DNA of 35,044 bases from a virus, in the IMG/VR virus record IMGVR_UViG_3300042353_000012, positions 1-35,044 of that record; one strand, 5' to 3'. The notes under the pieces were generated by a model. That model ran no database searches. It saw nothing but the letters and a program-made list of their open reading frames with translations, and had not been told where the DNA came from. Below, piece after piece: positions 1 through 7,220 of the stretch. Position numbers and translations under genes: made by a program. Within the stretch, counting starts at the first letter, position 1, and the number at the start of each line of letters is the position of its first letter.

Positions 1-176
1 GAATCTAAAATGATTGGGTTTGTATGCGCTACATTTCCTGCGCTTGTTGTATAAGTTGCTTGAGGCGTCGTAGTACCAGCGGCGTAAGTAAAAATTTTTC
101 CGCCGGAAAGAATAACGCCATAGTTGTCAAAAAATTGCCAACCAACACCGCCAAATGCTGAAATATTGACAGCCAT
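1..176 (-). CDS. Partial copy of tail adaptor protein (N-terminus only)
   Basis: This is the start of the same protein encoded at 34524-35024. The ATG is at 176, and the reading frame runs off the window at position 1 with no stop. The visible 58 residues are identical to the full copy at protein level, because the two base differences are silent. It begins right after the stop of the small gene at 181-345, with a GGAG ribosome-binding site located in the end of that gene. If the sequence is circular this is not a separate gene but the joining overlap. Confidence 0.85.
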   Translation of the reverse strand, partial: MAVNISAFGGVGWQFFDNYGVILSGGKIFTYAAGTTTPQATYTTSAGNVAHTNPIILD

Positions 177-196
177 GTAATTACTCCAAAAGAATT
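1..196. repeat. Direct terminal overlap, copy 1 (matches 34849-35044)
   Basis: The first 196 bases match the last 196 bases of the window, aligned without gaps at an offset of 34,848. Two differences are visible: position 54 (A here, C at 34902) and position 69 (C here, T at 34917). On the minus strand both fall in third codon positions of threonine codons, so both are silent. The simplest reading is that the sequence closes on itself into a 34,848-bp circle assembled from a slightly mixed population. The alternative is a real second copy of the gene in a longer genome. Confidence 0.9.
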
Positions 197-345
197 TGCC
201 CACCGTCCTCTTGGACGAGATTATCACCATTTTCGCACAGCAAGTTGCCTACTGACGCGCCACTGTCAAGCGTGCCTGAAAACAGCGTGACAATGCCAGC
301 TAGGCCAATCGCCACCGAATTGCGAAGGGCGACACCGAAGCTCAT
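181..345 (-). CDS. Small phage tail-region protein, 54 aa, unknown
   Basis: A 54-residue protein starts MSFGVALRNS and ends in an acidic tail GQILLE. The start ATG overlaps the stop of the upstream gene at 342-650 (ATGA), and its stop lies 4 bases before the ATG of the tail adaptor, so it is translationally coupled within the tail operon. The N-terminal part (about residues 8-23) is hydrophobic. The C-terminal part contains GDNLVQEDGG, resembling acidic Gly/Asp-rich tails of phage tail-region proteins. No enzyme motif is seen. The last five codons are repeated at the far right end of the window (35029-35044), as expected for a circular join. Its function is unknown; a minor virion or tail assembly role is inferred from position only. 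Confidence 0.7.
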   Translation of the reverse strand: MSFGVALRNSVAIGLAGIVTLFSGTLDSGASVGNLLCENGDNLVQEDGGQILLE

Positions 346-650
346 TGTTTGTTGATAGGCTTGCAGTACGCAGTGCCGTCTGTGCTACCAATTCGAAGCA
401 CACTGACCCGCCAAGGAGAACCGTTTGAGCTGAGTGTCAGAACAAACGGGATAGGCGTATAAGCGGGGATGGGTGTGCTGGCACTGGTAGCAACAGCACC
501 AACGCCCACTTCAACATAGCAAGGCACTTCGCACCAAACCAAAACGCCTTGAGGGCCAGCGTTCCATGCGGTTGTGTTGCCTGCGCTCGCACCGGCAGTT
601 GCGGTGTAAGCGGGGAAATCCGCTTTGCTCATCGGGTTAAGTAGTTCCAT
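342..650 (-). CDS. Small beta-rich virion-region protein, 102 aa
   Basis: Two ATG codons lie in tandem at 653 and 650. The AAGGAA ribosome-binding site sits only 2 bases before the first but 5 before the second, so 650 is preferred. The protein is rich in Ala, Thr, Val and Pro with short alternating hydrophobic stretches, suggesting a beta-sandwich rather than an enzyme, and it has three cysteines (CEV, CYV, YCK). It lies between the Dps-like gene (stop 660) and a 54-aa gene that it overlaps by 4 bases, upstream of tail-fibre genes. A structural role such as head or tail decoration is plausible, but I do not recognise a named family. Confidence 0.65.
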   Translation of the reverse strand: MELLNPMSKADFPAYTATAGASAGNTTAWNAGPQGVLVWCEVPCYVEVGVGAVATSASTPIPAYTPIPFVLTLSSNGSPWRVSVLRIGSTDGTAYCKPINKQ

Positions 651-659
651 CATATTTCC

Positions 660-1022
660 TTATGCCAAGAATTTGAGCTTGTAAAGTGTTCGCAGATATA
701 TCTCAACGATATTATCTATCAATTGTTGCAACGATGAATCAGATTTATCACACACATCGTATCTTGCGGCCTCAATTTCAGCAAGTGAATCTTGCAAGAA
801 CTCAATAACGTTGGCCGTTTTCTTGGCCGAATTCAAGGTAATTGGGCCAATTAAACCGTACCGGCCTTGGTAGGCTTCGGCAAAGTCATCAGCCGCACCA
901 ATGATGCGGTCATAAAAAATGTTTAAGGCCACATGTTTGCTGTAGCTACGGGTGTTCAAATGAACACTGTGCGTTACATCACGGGCTAGGAACAAAATTC
1001 CTATGAAGTCTGCGGCTTTCAT
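660..1022 (-). CDS. DUF5856-like four-helix protein with Dps-type metal-site spacing
   Basis: This 120-residue all-helical protein resembles the phage family DUF5856. Predicted helices are about residues 3-22, 27-52, 62-85 and 93-119, the layout of a ferritin-like four-helix bundle. H18, H30, D45 and E49 have spacings 12/15/4. These equal the ferroxidase residues of E. coli Dps (H51, H63, D78, E82) and Listeria Dps (H31, H43, D58, E62). The fifth Dps ligand, Asp at H+4, is Asn34 here. The surrounding pattern H-x4-N-x-R and the last helix (SSLQQLIDNIV, TLYKL) also recall Dps. At 120 aa it is shorter than Dps (about 150-170). It overlaps the portal stop (ATGA). Iron or peroxide handling is inferred; a purely structural role is the alternative. 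Confidence 0.8.
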   Translation of the reverse strand: MKAADFIGILFLARDVTHSVHLNTRSYSKHVALNIFYDRIIGAADDFAEAYQGRYGLIGPITLNSAKKTANVIEFLQDSLAEIEAARYDVCDKSDSSLQQLIDNIVEIYLRTLYKLKFLA

Positions 1023-3211
1023 TGTGGCATTCCTTGTGGTGGCATCATCTGTTGTTCAGGTGGCATCATCTCCATGGGCATGGATTCCTCGCGCATCTCA
1101 GGCATCTGGTTCATTGTGTTTTGCGACTCCATAGCCGCAGCAACAACACCCATGGCAATATCTTGGATCTGCTCCTCGGTCATGCCTGCTTGCACAGCGG
1201 CAATCCGCTTGGTTTCGGCATCATAAAGTTTAATTTGAGCCTCAAAGTCCTTGCGCTCCATGTCCTGCATCTCGATAGACTTGCCAACATTCTGGATCAT
1301 CTGGTACATCTGCTCCATCTCAGCGCCCATGGCCTGAATTTGTTGCTGGGCGGCCTGCAATGCTGGATCATCCTCGCCATCAGACAAGAACTTGGGATCA
1401 ATGGTCTTGGCAAAGCGTTTGGACATCTCCTGTGCGCCAGGCCAGTCCATGTTCTTGACGAACAAGTCGCCGGCCACTTGCCACAGTTGGGGATTACCTT
1501 GCAGCAGTTGAGCCATGGCTTCCAATGCCTCTTGGCGTTTGGTTGCGTAGCCTGGGCCAGTTGTAGCCACCACGTCGTACTTGCCAACGCCGGGATTGTA
1601 GATTTTTTCAATCACAATACCCTGCTCGTTCACAATCTTGTTGACGGGTTGAGGCTGGTCAGGGTTGATCTTGACCATCTTTGTCTCGCCGTCTTCGCCA
1701 ATGATGCGAGCAATCCGCTGTGTGTCGTAAATCTTGGGAATTAAGTCCACCAATTGACGGGCCACATGACGCACGGCACGGGTCAGGTTGTCACCATAAT
1801 GGTAAGTACCTACATCACCCTCACGCTGGCGGGCCAAAATAGCTTTACCAGAACGCTCGTTGGAGCCCATGCCCAATGATGCGTTGTATTGGCCGGTTGT
1901 AGACTTAATGTCCTCGGAAGCGCCAGCTTTGGCTTGCAACAAACCAGTCGAAGCCATTGGCGGCTGCGCACGTTGAGGCAAAGGCAACGCCGCGCCTTGG
2001 CCATCGGTTACATCAGGGTTTACCTCTAGGTACGGCCAATTATTTGTGTTGGCTGTCTTCCACTTGTCCTCATAGCCCTCAAACTGGCCACCGTAGCCAA
2101 TGAACGGAGCCTTGGGCGCCAGAGCCAGCATCTCAGCTTCCTGAGATACCCAGTAGTTGTACATGCGCTGGGCATCCTTGGCGTTTCTGACGAGGCCGGA
2201 GACGTATAACCTACCGTCTACCTCAAACTCGTTGCCAACAACACGGATCACAGGGATCCATTTGCCAGCCCACTCTTTTTGTTCAAGTATTTCGTAACCG
2301 TTAATCTTGCAATACATTACCCGTGGGCGCTCAGACTCACGCGACTTAATGGCCTTGCCGAACATGTCTTTTAACATGCGATCTTCAGGCGTGCCTTCAA
2401 AGGCCGACTGGTTGCCTGGGTACAAGTTCAGCTTGGTTGTGTCGTAGTCAATGTAGTAGTAACCGGCAATGCGAACTGTGTCTTCATTGAGCCAGTTGCT
2501 GATCGACTGATCGCCTACACCTAACGATTGCAATGTAGAAATAGGCGCGGCATCAGGATACTGGCGCTCGTATTCTGCTTTTGTCAGGTCTTCGGTGATA
2601 AAACAATACGTTGCATCTGCACCCGTTGGGTCTTGGATCAGCGGATCCATGTAGACCGAGAAGGAGTTACGCACACGGCCAATCTTGATGTCTTGATCGA
2701 ATGTGTTTTCATCACAATATTCGGTCATTAGGGTGATGTAACCCTCACCATAAGCAACTTGGTTCTCGCACGCTGTGTCATAGGCTACATCAGCGTCACT
2801 CATGTACTCAATGTGGCGAATCATGCCGTTGAAAATGTCTGCCACTTCCACATCAGCGTCGTCATCGACTGGGATGACCCGTGCGCCTGGGCGGTTCTGA
2901 CGCATGTCATTCGTTACTTGACGAACGTGTTGCGGCAGTTTGTTAATCGTCAGTGTCGGGCGCGCGTTGATTGTTTGACCTTGCACCGCACCACGGGTAG
3001 CCAGTACGTCAGCAGGCCACTGCCAATGATTGTCAGGGGATCCGGCATAAAAACGCAGATCGTCAATTTCATCTTCGCGGCTTTCAGCCAAAGCGGAGAC
3101 AGCCATGTCCAACCGCGAACGGGCGGTTGTCAATATATCTGAAGCACTCTTTTTAGGCTTACCGCCAGCAGCTACGTTAGCCGCTGCAACAATACCAGTA
3201 GGATCATTCAT
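1019..3211 (-). CDS. Portal protein, P22 gp1-like
   Basis: This 730-residue protein is close in length to P22 gp1 (725 aa) and shows the family's N-terminal pattern: a helical start with DLRFYAGSP and W-rich HWQWP (about 50-65), then NKLPQHVRQVTNDMRQNRP (about 89-107), which is typical of P22-type portals. It would form the dodecameric ring at one capsid vertex through which TerL packs DNA and to which tail proteins attach. The C-terminus is a long helix followed by a Met/Gln/Pro-rich tail, matching the barrel and disordered end of P22 portals. It overlaps the GroES-like gene upstream (ATGA at 3208-3211) and the Dps-like gene downstream (1019-1022), so translation is tightly coupled. Confidence 0.95.
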   Translation of the reverse strand: MNDPTGIVAAANVAAGGKPKKSASDILTTARSRLDMAVSALAESREDEIDDLRFYAGSPDNHWQWPADVLATRGAVQGQTINARPTLTINKLPQHVRQVTNDMRQNRPGARVIPVDDDADVEVADIFNGMIRHIEYMSDADVAYDTACENQVAYGEGYITLMTEYCDENTFDQDIKIGRVRNSFSVYMDPLIQDPTGADATYCFITEDLTKAEYERQYPDAAPISTLQSLGVGDQSISNWLNEDTVRIAGYYYIDYDTTKLNLYPGNQSAFEGTPEDRMLKDMFGKAIKSRESERPRVMYCKINGYEILEQKEWAGKWIPVIRVVGNEFEVDGRLYVSGLVRNAKDAQRMYNYWVSQEAEMLALAPKAPFIGYGGQFEGYEDKWKTANTNNWPYLEVNPDVTDGQGAALPLPQRAQPPMASTGLLQAKAGASEDIKSTTGQYNASLGMGSNERSGKAILARQREGDVGTYHYGDNLTRAVRHVARQLVDLIPKIYDTQRIARIIGEDGETKMVKINPDQPQPVNKIVNEQGIVIEKIYNPGVGKYDVVATTGPGYATKRQEALEAMAQLLQGNPQLWQVAGDLFVKNMDWPGAQEMSKRFAKTIDPKFLSDGEDDPALQAAQQQIQAMGAEMEQMYQMIQNVGKSIEMQDMERKDFEAQIKLYDAETKRIAAVQAGMTEEQIQDIAMGVVAAAMESQNTMNQMPEMREESMPMEMMPPEQQMMPPQGMPQ

Positions 3212-3441
3212 TCCAAAACCCCTAAAATATGAGGCTCACGCATAATGACATAATCTTTGCCACCCTGCTTAAATTCTTGCCCTACATCGAAGTATACATG
3301 GTCACCAACTTTGATGTCTAGGCATTTTGGGCCAATTGAAATTGCAATGCCAGTGCCTAACTTCTCAGTTTGAGGCAACACAAACAAGGGGTGCTTGTCC
3401 ACATCGCGCTCAATGATGATGCAGTCTTGCAATGCTTTCAT
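3208..3441 (-). CDS. GroES-like co-chaperonin, 77 aa
   Basis: The protein follows the Cpn10/GroES pattern: an N-terminal strand (LQDCIIIERD), a Gly-containing strand (GTGIAISIGP), DIKVGDHVYF (about 43-52), then GKDYVIMRE and a C-terminal ILGVLE. It is shorter than bacterial GroES (about 95-97 aa), and the mobile loop that contacts GroEL is replaced by a shorter Pro/Phe/Leu stretch (HPLFVLPQTEK, 17-27). Phage co-chaperonins such as T4 gp31 replace host GroES for capsid folding. Its position directly upstream of portal and coupled to it fits a role in folding head proteins with host GroEL. No GroEL gene is present. It overlaps both neighbours by 4 bases. Confidence 0.8.
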   Translation of the reverse strand: MKALQDCIIIERDVDKHPLFVLPQTEKLGTGIAISIGPKCLDIKVGDHVYFDVGQEFKQGGKDYVIMREPHILGVLE

Positions 3442-3575
3442 TTTTTCTTGGCCGGTGCGGCTCTTTTAACCGCATACGCAATCGCCACAGCTTGCTTGAC
3501 TGGCTTGCCAGCTTTGACTTCAGCTTTGACGTTTTTGCGGAAGGCTTCGGGTGATTTTGATTTAACCAATGGCAT
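3438..3575 (-). CDS. Small basic protein, 45 aa
   Basis: A 45-residue, Lys-rich protein starts MPLVKSKSPEAF and ends AAPAKKK. It has 12 lysines and 2 arginines, a central motif NVKAEVKAGKPVKQAVAIAY and no cysteine. Such short basic proteins are common next to portal/terminase genes in environmental phages. DNA or RNA binding is a guess from charge. Its stop overlaps the GroES-like ATG by 3 bases (AATGA), and it starts just after the next upstream small gene. It is too short for most gene callers, but the start, spacing and family resemblance support it. Confidence 0.75.
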   Translation of the reverse strand: MPLVKSKSPEAFRKNVKAEVKAGKPVKQAVAIAYAVKRAAPAKKK

Positions 3576-3577
3576 GA

Positions 3578-3730
3578 TTATTTCTTCTTGGCTGTCTTGG
3601 CCGATTCTTTAAAGTCTTTGGCCGAAGGCGCCGCCTTTGTGCCAGGCTTGTTCATCTTCTCGCCAGAGCCAGCCTTGATGCGTGCTTGCTTTGCGTGAAT
3701 ATTTGCATAAAGTCCGGGTTTGGTAGCCAT
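3578..3730 (-). CDS. Small basic protein, 50 aa
   Basis: A 50-residue protein begins MATKPGLYANIHAKQARI and continues with a G-x-GEKM segment and a lysine-rich tail (AKTAKKK). The pattern GLYANIH-K-RI-GSGEKM is one I associate with short conserved phage proteins near terminase genes; the function is not known. It lies 3 bases downstream of the DUF6321-like gene and 2 bases upstream of the 45-aa basic gene. The three form a run of tiny basic proteins between terminase and portal. A role in DNA packaging or condensation is possible from charge and position only. Confidence 0.75.
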   Translation of the reverse strand: MATKPGLYANIHAKQARIKAGSGEKMNKPGTKAAPSAKDFKESAKTAKKK

Positions 3731-3733
3731 GAT

Positions 3734-3994
3734 TTAACACTTCCATCGTTTAAGAGCTGCTTTAGCGCGTTCGCCGTCTTTGGCGTTGGCCGCTACTGCG
3801 CCCATTCTTGCACAAAATGAATCCTTGCGACCTTGGTCTGCCTTGGTTTTAGGGTTAGGCGCTGGCGCTTTTAAATTGCTGCCAGTCGCGGCGTTGTACT
3901 TCTCACGCCCTTTGGCGGTCAAACCCGCGCCCTTGGACACCGGCAACTTCTCGCCACGTCCTACAGATAACGACACATTCTTTTTTGTAGCCAT
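3734..3994 (-). CDS. DUF6321-like protein, 86 aa
   Basis: This is a basic 86-aa protein with the motif GAGLTAKGREKYNAATGSNL (about 22-41) followed by SFCARMGAV (about 59-67) and a C-terminal ALKRWKC. This combination matches the DUF6321 family as I know it from phages, for which no biochemical function is established. It starts immediately at the TerL stop (TAG|ATG, no gap). Two cysteines (in SFCAR and at the C-terminus) could bind metal or form a disulfide, but this is not demonstrated. A role linked to packaging is suggested by its place between TerL and portal. Confidence 0.8.
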   Translation of the reverse strand: MATKKNVSLSVGRGEKLPVSKGAGLTAKGREKYNAATGSNLKAPAPNPKTKADQGRKDSFCARMGAVAANAKDGERAKAALKRWKC

Positions 3995-5521
3995 CTAACT
4001 GCCCATCCATGAAGTTGCAACCGCCGTGCGGTCAGTGTACTTGCGGCTTGTTTCCCTCGCAGTATATTCCCTATGAGCCACAGGAAACGCAAACGTCACG
4101 CATATTGCATCTGCTGCGTCAGGACTTGCTAGGCCACGCGCCTTCATGTCCTTCTTTGACTCCAAAAATATAGTGCCCCTAGAATCTGGCTTGATCATAG
4201 GCGAAACTAAATCAGTTTTCAAGAACCTATCTTTGGGAATTGATGCAGTTCTTAACCAATCTTTCATTTTCCCCCACATTTCAGCCCTTTTGTTGCCATA
4301 CATGATCGGATTTGCAGATTTATTGCCAAAGTTGACACCTTTGATTTTGTACCTCTGCTCCTTCAATCTGTCAACAATGCCAGCACCTAACCCACCCTCA
4401 TCGATGACTACTAATGTGGGTTTAAATTCTTCAATGGCCTCAATTACATGGCCAACAACGGTCATGGTGTCGTCACCCCTGTGGCGATCTATGCGGATGA
4501 TGTCTCTGCCTTGACGTATGGCAATCACCGTAGCATCAGCGCCAAAGCGTGCAGGGTCAACACCAATGATGATTGGGGCCGTCTGGTCTTTGTATTTGGG
4601 CCGGCTCATGGCCTCGTCCACAATGTCTGCCGGAATAAACTGGTCATCACCCTCACTCGGAAACATGCCATAAACCTCAACGTGTGCTTGCGAGGAGTCT
4701 GGGCCGTACTCATCAATGATGTTCTGGTAAACCTGTTTGTCCGTGCCTTCCACAGTTCTGGCATCCACCACCTTATTCGTCCAAAAGTCGCGCTTGGAGT
4801 TAAAGCACTCATAAAAGTAGCCAGTATTGCGCCGTGGATTAGAGAAAGCCAACCACAGGCGGTTCGGTGTGTTCTCGGTAAAGAAGCCAGCCGTCACAGC
4901 CCAAATTGAGTCATCAATACCACTTGCCTCGTCAAAAATCACCATCACACCATCAAAGTTGTGAACACCCGCATAAGCATCAGGATTCTCAGCAGACCAC
5001 AAGCGGCCCTCAACAGCCCAATACCTTGTGCCTTTTTTGAGGTCTTTCTCAACCAGTTCAGTCAACCACGTTGCCGGCGTGATCTTTGTGGCCGCAACCT
5101 CAAACCAGTGGCTGTTAATACTCATCGCCAACCACTTCGTGATCTCAGCCCATGTGACCGCACGCAGCTGGGCTTCGCTGTTGGCCGAAATGATGGTGGT
5201 AGAACCTATGCGGGTGGATAGCATCCAGATAGTTAACCAGGACACAAGGGCTGACTTGCCGATACCACGGCCAGAAGACACCGCACTGCGCAAGGTGTTG
5301 AAGTCTATCTTGCCTTGATTGTCTTTGATGTGCTGGGCTATCTCCCGCAGGACTTCCCTCTGCCACTTGCGCGGCCCCTTGAAGTTTTGAAGGGGTGTAT
5401 TTTCTTGCCCCCAAGGAAAGGCAAACAACACAAAGGCTTCTGGATCGTCGGCAATCGCCGGTGTCCACAGCGTGGCCATCAGTTCTTGTTCGTCTTCGGG
5501 CTTGTAGATCGTGGTTTGCAT
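3995..5521 (-). CDS. Terminase large subunit (TerL)
   Basis: This 508-residue protein is the ATP-driven DNA packaging motor and headful nuclease, docking on the portal. The ATPase domain has Walker A SSGRGIGKS (82-90) and Walker B VMVIFDE (192-198) with catalytic E198. The RNase H-like nuclease domain shows D322 (GVDPARFG), D374 (VVIDEGG) and D468/D471 (SPDAAD), the expected acidic set. Length and motif order match P22/Sf6-type terminases. The ATG at 5521 has no good ribosome-binding site; an in-frame ATG at codon 15 is an alternative. The TerS gene is not adjacent: a 488-aa gene and a plus-strand ORF lie between them, so TerL may have its own promoter in 5522-5590. Confidence 0.95.
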   Translation of the reverse strand: MQTTIYKPEDEQELMATLWTPAIADDPEAFVLFAFPWGQENTPLQNFKGPRKWQREVLREIAQHIKDNQGKIDFNTLRSAVSSGRGIGKSALVSWLTIWMLSTRIGSTTIISANSEAQLRAVTWAEITKWLAMSINSHWFEVAATKITPATWLTELVEKDLKKGTRYWAVEGRLWSAENPDAYAGVHNFDGVMVIFDEASGIDDSIWAVTAGFFTENTPNRLWLAFSNPRRNTGYFYECFNSKRDFWTNKVVDARTVEGTDKQVYQNIIDEYGPDSSQAHVEVYGMFPSEGDDQFIPADIVDEAMSRPKYKDQTAPIIIGVDPARFGADATVIAIRQGRDIIRIDRHRGDDTMTVVGHVIEAIEEFKPTLVVIDEGGLGAGIVDRLKEQRYKIKGVNFGNKSANPIMYGNKRAEMWGKMKDWLRTASIPKDRFLKTDLVSPMIKPDSRGTIFLESKKDMKARGLASPDAADAICVTFAFPVAHREYTARETSRKYTDRTAVATSWMGS

Positions 5522-5543
5522 TTATCTAGCAATCTGATAGAAT
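5515..5543 (+). promoter_or_regulatory. Possible promoter for the orphan plus-strand gene
   Basis: TTTGCA (5515-5520) and TAGAAT (5538-5543) are separated by 17 bases, a weak sigma70-like pair. A transcript starting 7 bases after the -10 would begin at the ATG of the 5550 gene, so the mRNA would be leaderless. The match is modest (4/6 and 5/6) and lies over the TerL start. Confidence 0.3.
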
Positions 5544-5549
5544 GGTGAC

Positions 5550-5756
5550 ATGACATTATCACCTATCGTCAACACCGACATCAAAATGCCAGCCAAGATG
5601 CTTAATGCACTTAGCCTGCATGAAACGCGCTGCATTGTGACTGGCGTGAGCGAAGTTACCGAAGCGTCTGTCAAAGCATTTTTGACTGAACGATACGGCG
5701 AAAAACTTGCCAACACTTTTGATCCAAAGTTCTTGTTCAATAGCCAAGGCGCTTAA
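5550..5756 (+). CDS. Orphan plus-strand small protein, 68 aa
   Basis: This is the only plausible plus-strand gene in the long minus-strand arm. Its codons look like those of neighbouring genes (GCC, GGC, GAA, AAC), and the minus-strand frames across 5522-5736 give implausible peptides, so coding on plus is the better reading. The 68-residue protein has a helical middle (PAKMLNALSLHE) and a segment TEASVKAFLTERYGEKLANTF; no family is recognised. Only a weak GGTG precedes the ATG. It is divergent from TerL (28 bases) and converges on the 488-aa gene with a 20-base overlap. An accessory 'moron'-type gene or an antisense regulator of TerL are both possible. Confidence 0.55.
   Translation: MTLSPIVNTDIKMPAKMLNALSLHETRCIVTGVSEVTEASVKAFLTERYGEKLANTFDPKFLFNSQGA
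5555..5584 (-). promoter_or_regulatory. Possible TerL promoter
   Basis: On the minus strand TTGATG (5584-5579) is followed after 18 bases by GATAAT (5560-5555). These are 4/6 and 5/6 matches to the sigma70 consensus, and the pair lies about 35 bases upstream of the TerL ATG. It would allow TerL to be expressed independently of the long upstream operon. It overlaps the 5' end of the plus-strand gene, so the two could interfere. Confidence 0.3.
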
Positions 5757-7203
5757 GCAACTCATTGCTAATCACGCCAGAATAAGGCTTCATCTGCAAA
5801 GCCCTTAAATCAGTTGCGCGTGGATTTGTAACATCTGGTATGCCTCTGGCTTTGGCCACTTCAGGCAACAATTGAAAAATATTAAGGTCTTCAGACAATG
5901 TGCCAATCCCTTTGCCTGGCACGCCTCTTGGATAAGACGGATGGCCAGACTGCATCACCATCGGCGTGCCAGCAAATATCTCACCCACATTCTGGATGCC
6001 GCCCTCTTGCGCGGCCAGTTGCGCAGGATCTGACACTCCCAATCTTGCGCTGCCAATGTTCAAACCACCTTCATTTCGAAAGTCTCTGTCCATCATCGCC
6101 TTAATGGCCTTGCGCGTTCTGTCCGGCGCATCCCTAAACTGCTGAACACTTGCCGGGTCAGACACGCCAGACCAAGTAGGAATAAATTGTTTAATTGATT
6201 TGTCTAATTGCTTTTTCTGCATCTTGCCCATGGCAGCATCAGCATATGACAACATTGTCTCGCCAGTCATTTGCGCAAAGTCACCGCCAGTTGGCGCCAT
6301 TCGCCATGGCACATAAATTGGGTTTTGTCCCGTGGCACTTTTAATCTCTTGCGCAGCATTCAAAATCTGCTTCACCGGCCCTGGCGCAGATGCCCAAACT
6401 TGGCCAGGATTGTTGAACATGTAATCTTGACCACCCAAAAAATCCACAGGGCGATTAAATTGCACATTGTCAATACCCATCAACTTACCACCAGCTGCCG
6501 TGCGATCAGCCATGCTTGTAATAAATGGCCGACCAGCAAACTGATCTAGCGTAACCGTTGGCGCAGTCACCACATTTGGGTTCAACTGCACATCACGGGT
6601 CATCGCCTGCATTCTTGCCTGCTCTAAAACCCTTGGGTCATAGCGTGGATCGAACGCGCCAAAGCCACTGCGGCCAGATGGCGGCACAGCAAACAATGGC
6701 TGCGGAGTCATAGCGCCAAGCAATGTGCCTGAGCGCTCACCCATCATGGCCGCATTCAATTCCTCACCCGCAATCTTTGCCGCCTGCTTGACCGTCTTCC
6801 CACCAGCCAACGCTGCCTGCCTTGCCAACCTCGCGGCCTGCAATGCTTCCATCGGCGTCATTGGCGCCAGTGCGCCTAGATTGGCTGCCGCCTGCTGAGC
6901 TGGGCCTTGAGGTGGCAAAGGCAAAGTCTTGAGTAATTCTTGCGAACCATACGGCACTTGCGTCTGGGGGCCGTAGTCAACATCGCCGTACATCTCCATT
7001 GGCATTGGGGTGCGCAATGTGTTCAAGATGTCAGACGGCATACCGGCGGTTGCGGCAACCCTGCCACGCAACACTTGCACCGGCATGTCTAACGCGGCGC
7101 GGGGGTCTTGCACCGTGCGGTTACGCCGCAGTTGCGGGTAAAAGCCAAACGCCGCACCTAGCGCGTTTAAGCCTTCAGGGGTCAATGCGTTGTTGATTGG
7201 CAT
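5737..7203 (-). CDS. Unknown 488-aa protein between TerS and TerL
   Basis: I do not recognise an enzymatic family. The first 170 residues are rich in Ala, Pro, Met and Gln (low complexity, with an Ala-rich helix at about 115-155). The middle (about 220-330) is a folded segment with GRPFITSMADRTA, GGQDYMFNNPGQVWAS and NPIYVPWRMAPTGGDF. The end has HPSYPRGVPGKGIGTLSED and a final helix. This is reminiscent of domains embedded in large polyvalent phage proteins and in internal virion proteins, so an injected or virion-associated protein is possible. The ATG at 7203 has no Shine-Dalgarno, only an AT-rich leader. Its end overlaps the convergent small gene at 5550-5756 by 20 bases. Confidence 0.85.
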   Translation of the reverse strand: MPINNALTPEGLNALGAAFGFYPQLRRNRTVQDPRAALDMPVQVLRGRVAATAGMPSDILNTLRTPMPMEMYGDVDYGPQTQVPYGSQELLKTLPLPPQGPAQQAAANLGALAPMTPMEALQAARLARQAALAGGKTVKQAAKIAGEELNAAMMGERSGTLLGAMTPQPLFAVPPSGRSGFGAFDPRYDPRVLEQARMQAMTRDVQLNPNVVTAPTVTLDQFAGRPFITSMADRTAAGGKLMGIDNVQFNRPVDFLGGQDYMFNNPGQVWASAPGPVKQILNAAQEIKSATGQNPIYVPWRMAPTGGDFAQMTGETMLSYADAAMGKMQKKQLDKSIKQFIPTWSGVSDPASVQQFRDAPDRTRKAIKAMMDRDFRNEGGLNIGSARLGVSDPAQLAAQEGGIQNVGEIFAGTPMVMQSGHPSYPRGVPGKGIGTLSEDLNIFQLLPEVAKARGIPDVTNPRATDLRALQMKPYSGVISNELLKRLGY

Positions 7204-7220
7204 GGGGCAGATAATAAATC

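Noticed and set aside
1022-1744. Long plus-strand frame (240 codons), His/Leu-rich
   Set aside because: It lies exactly opposite the portal gene; its His/Leu-rich composition is the reverse reading of portal Met/Gln codons, with no ribosome-binding site.
5522-5765. Minus-strand frames between TerL and the 488-aa gene
   Set aside because: Their peptides look like random readings, whereas the plus-strand frame has normal codon use.
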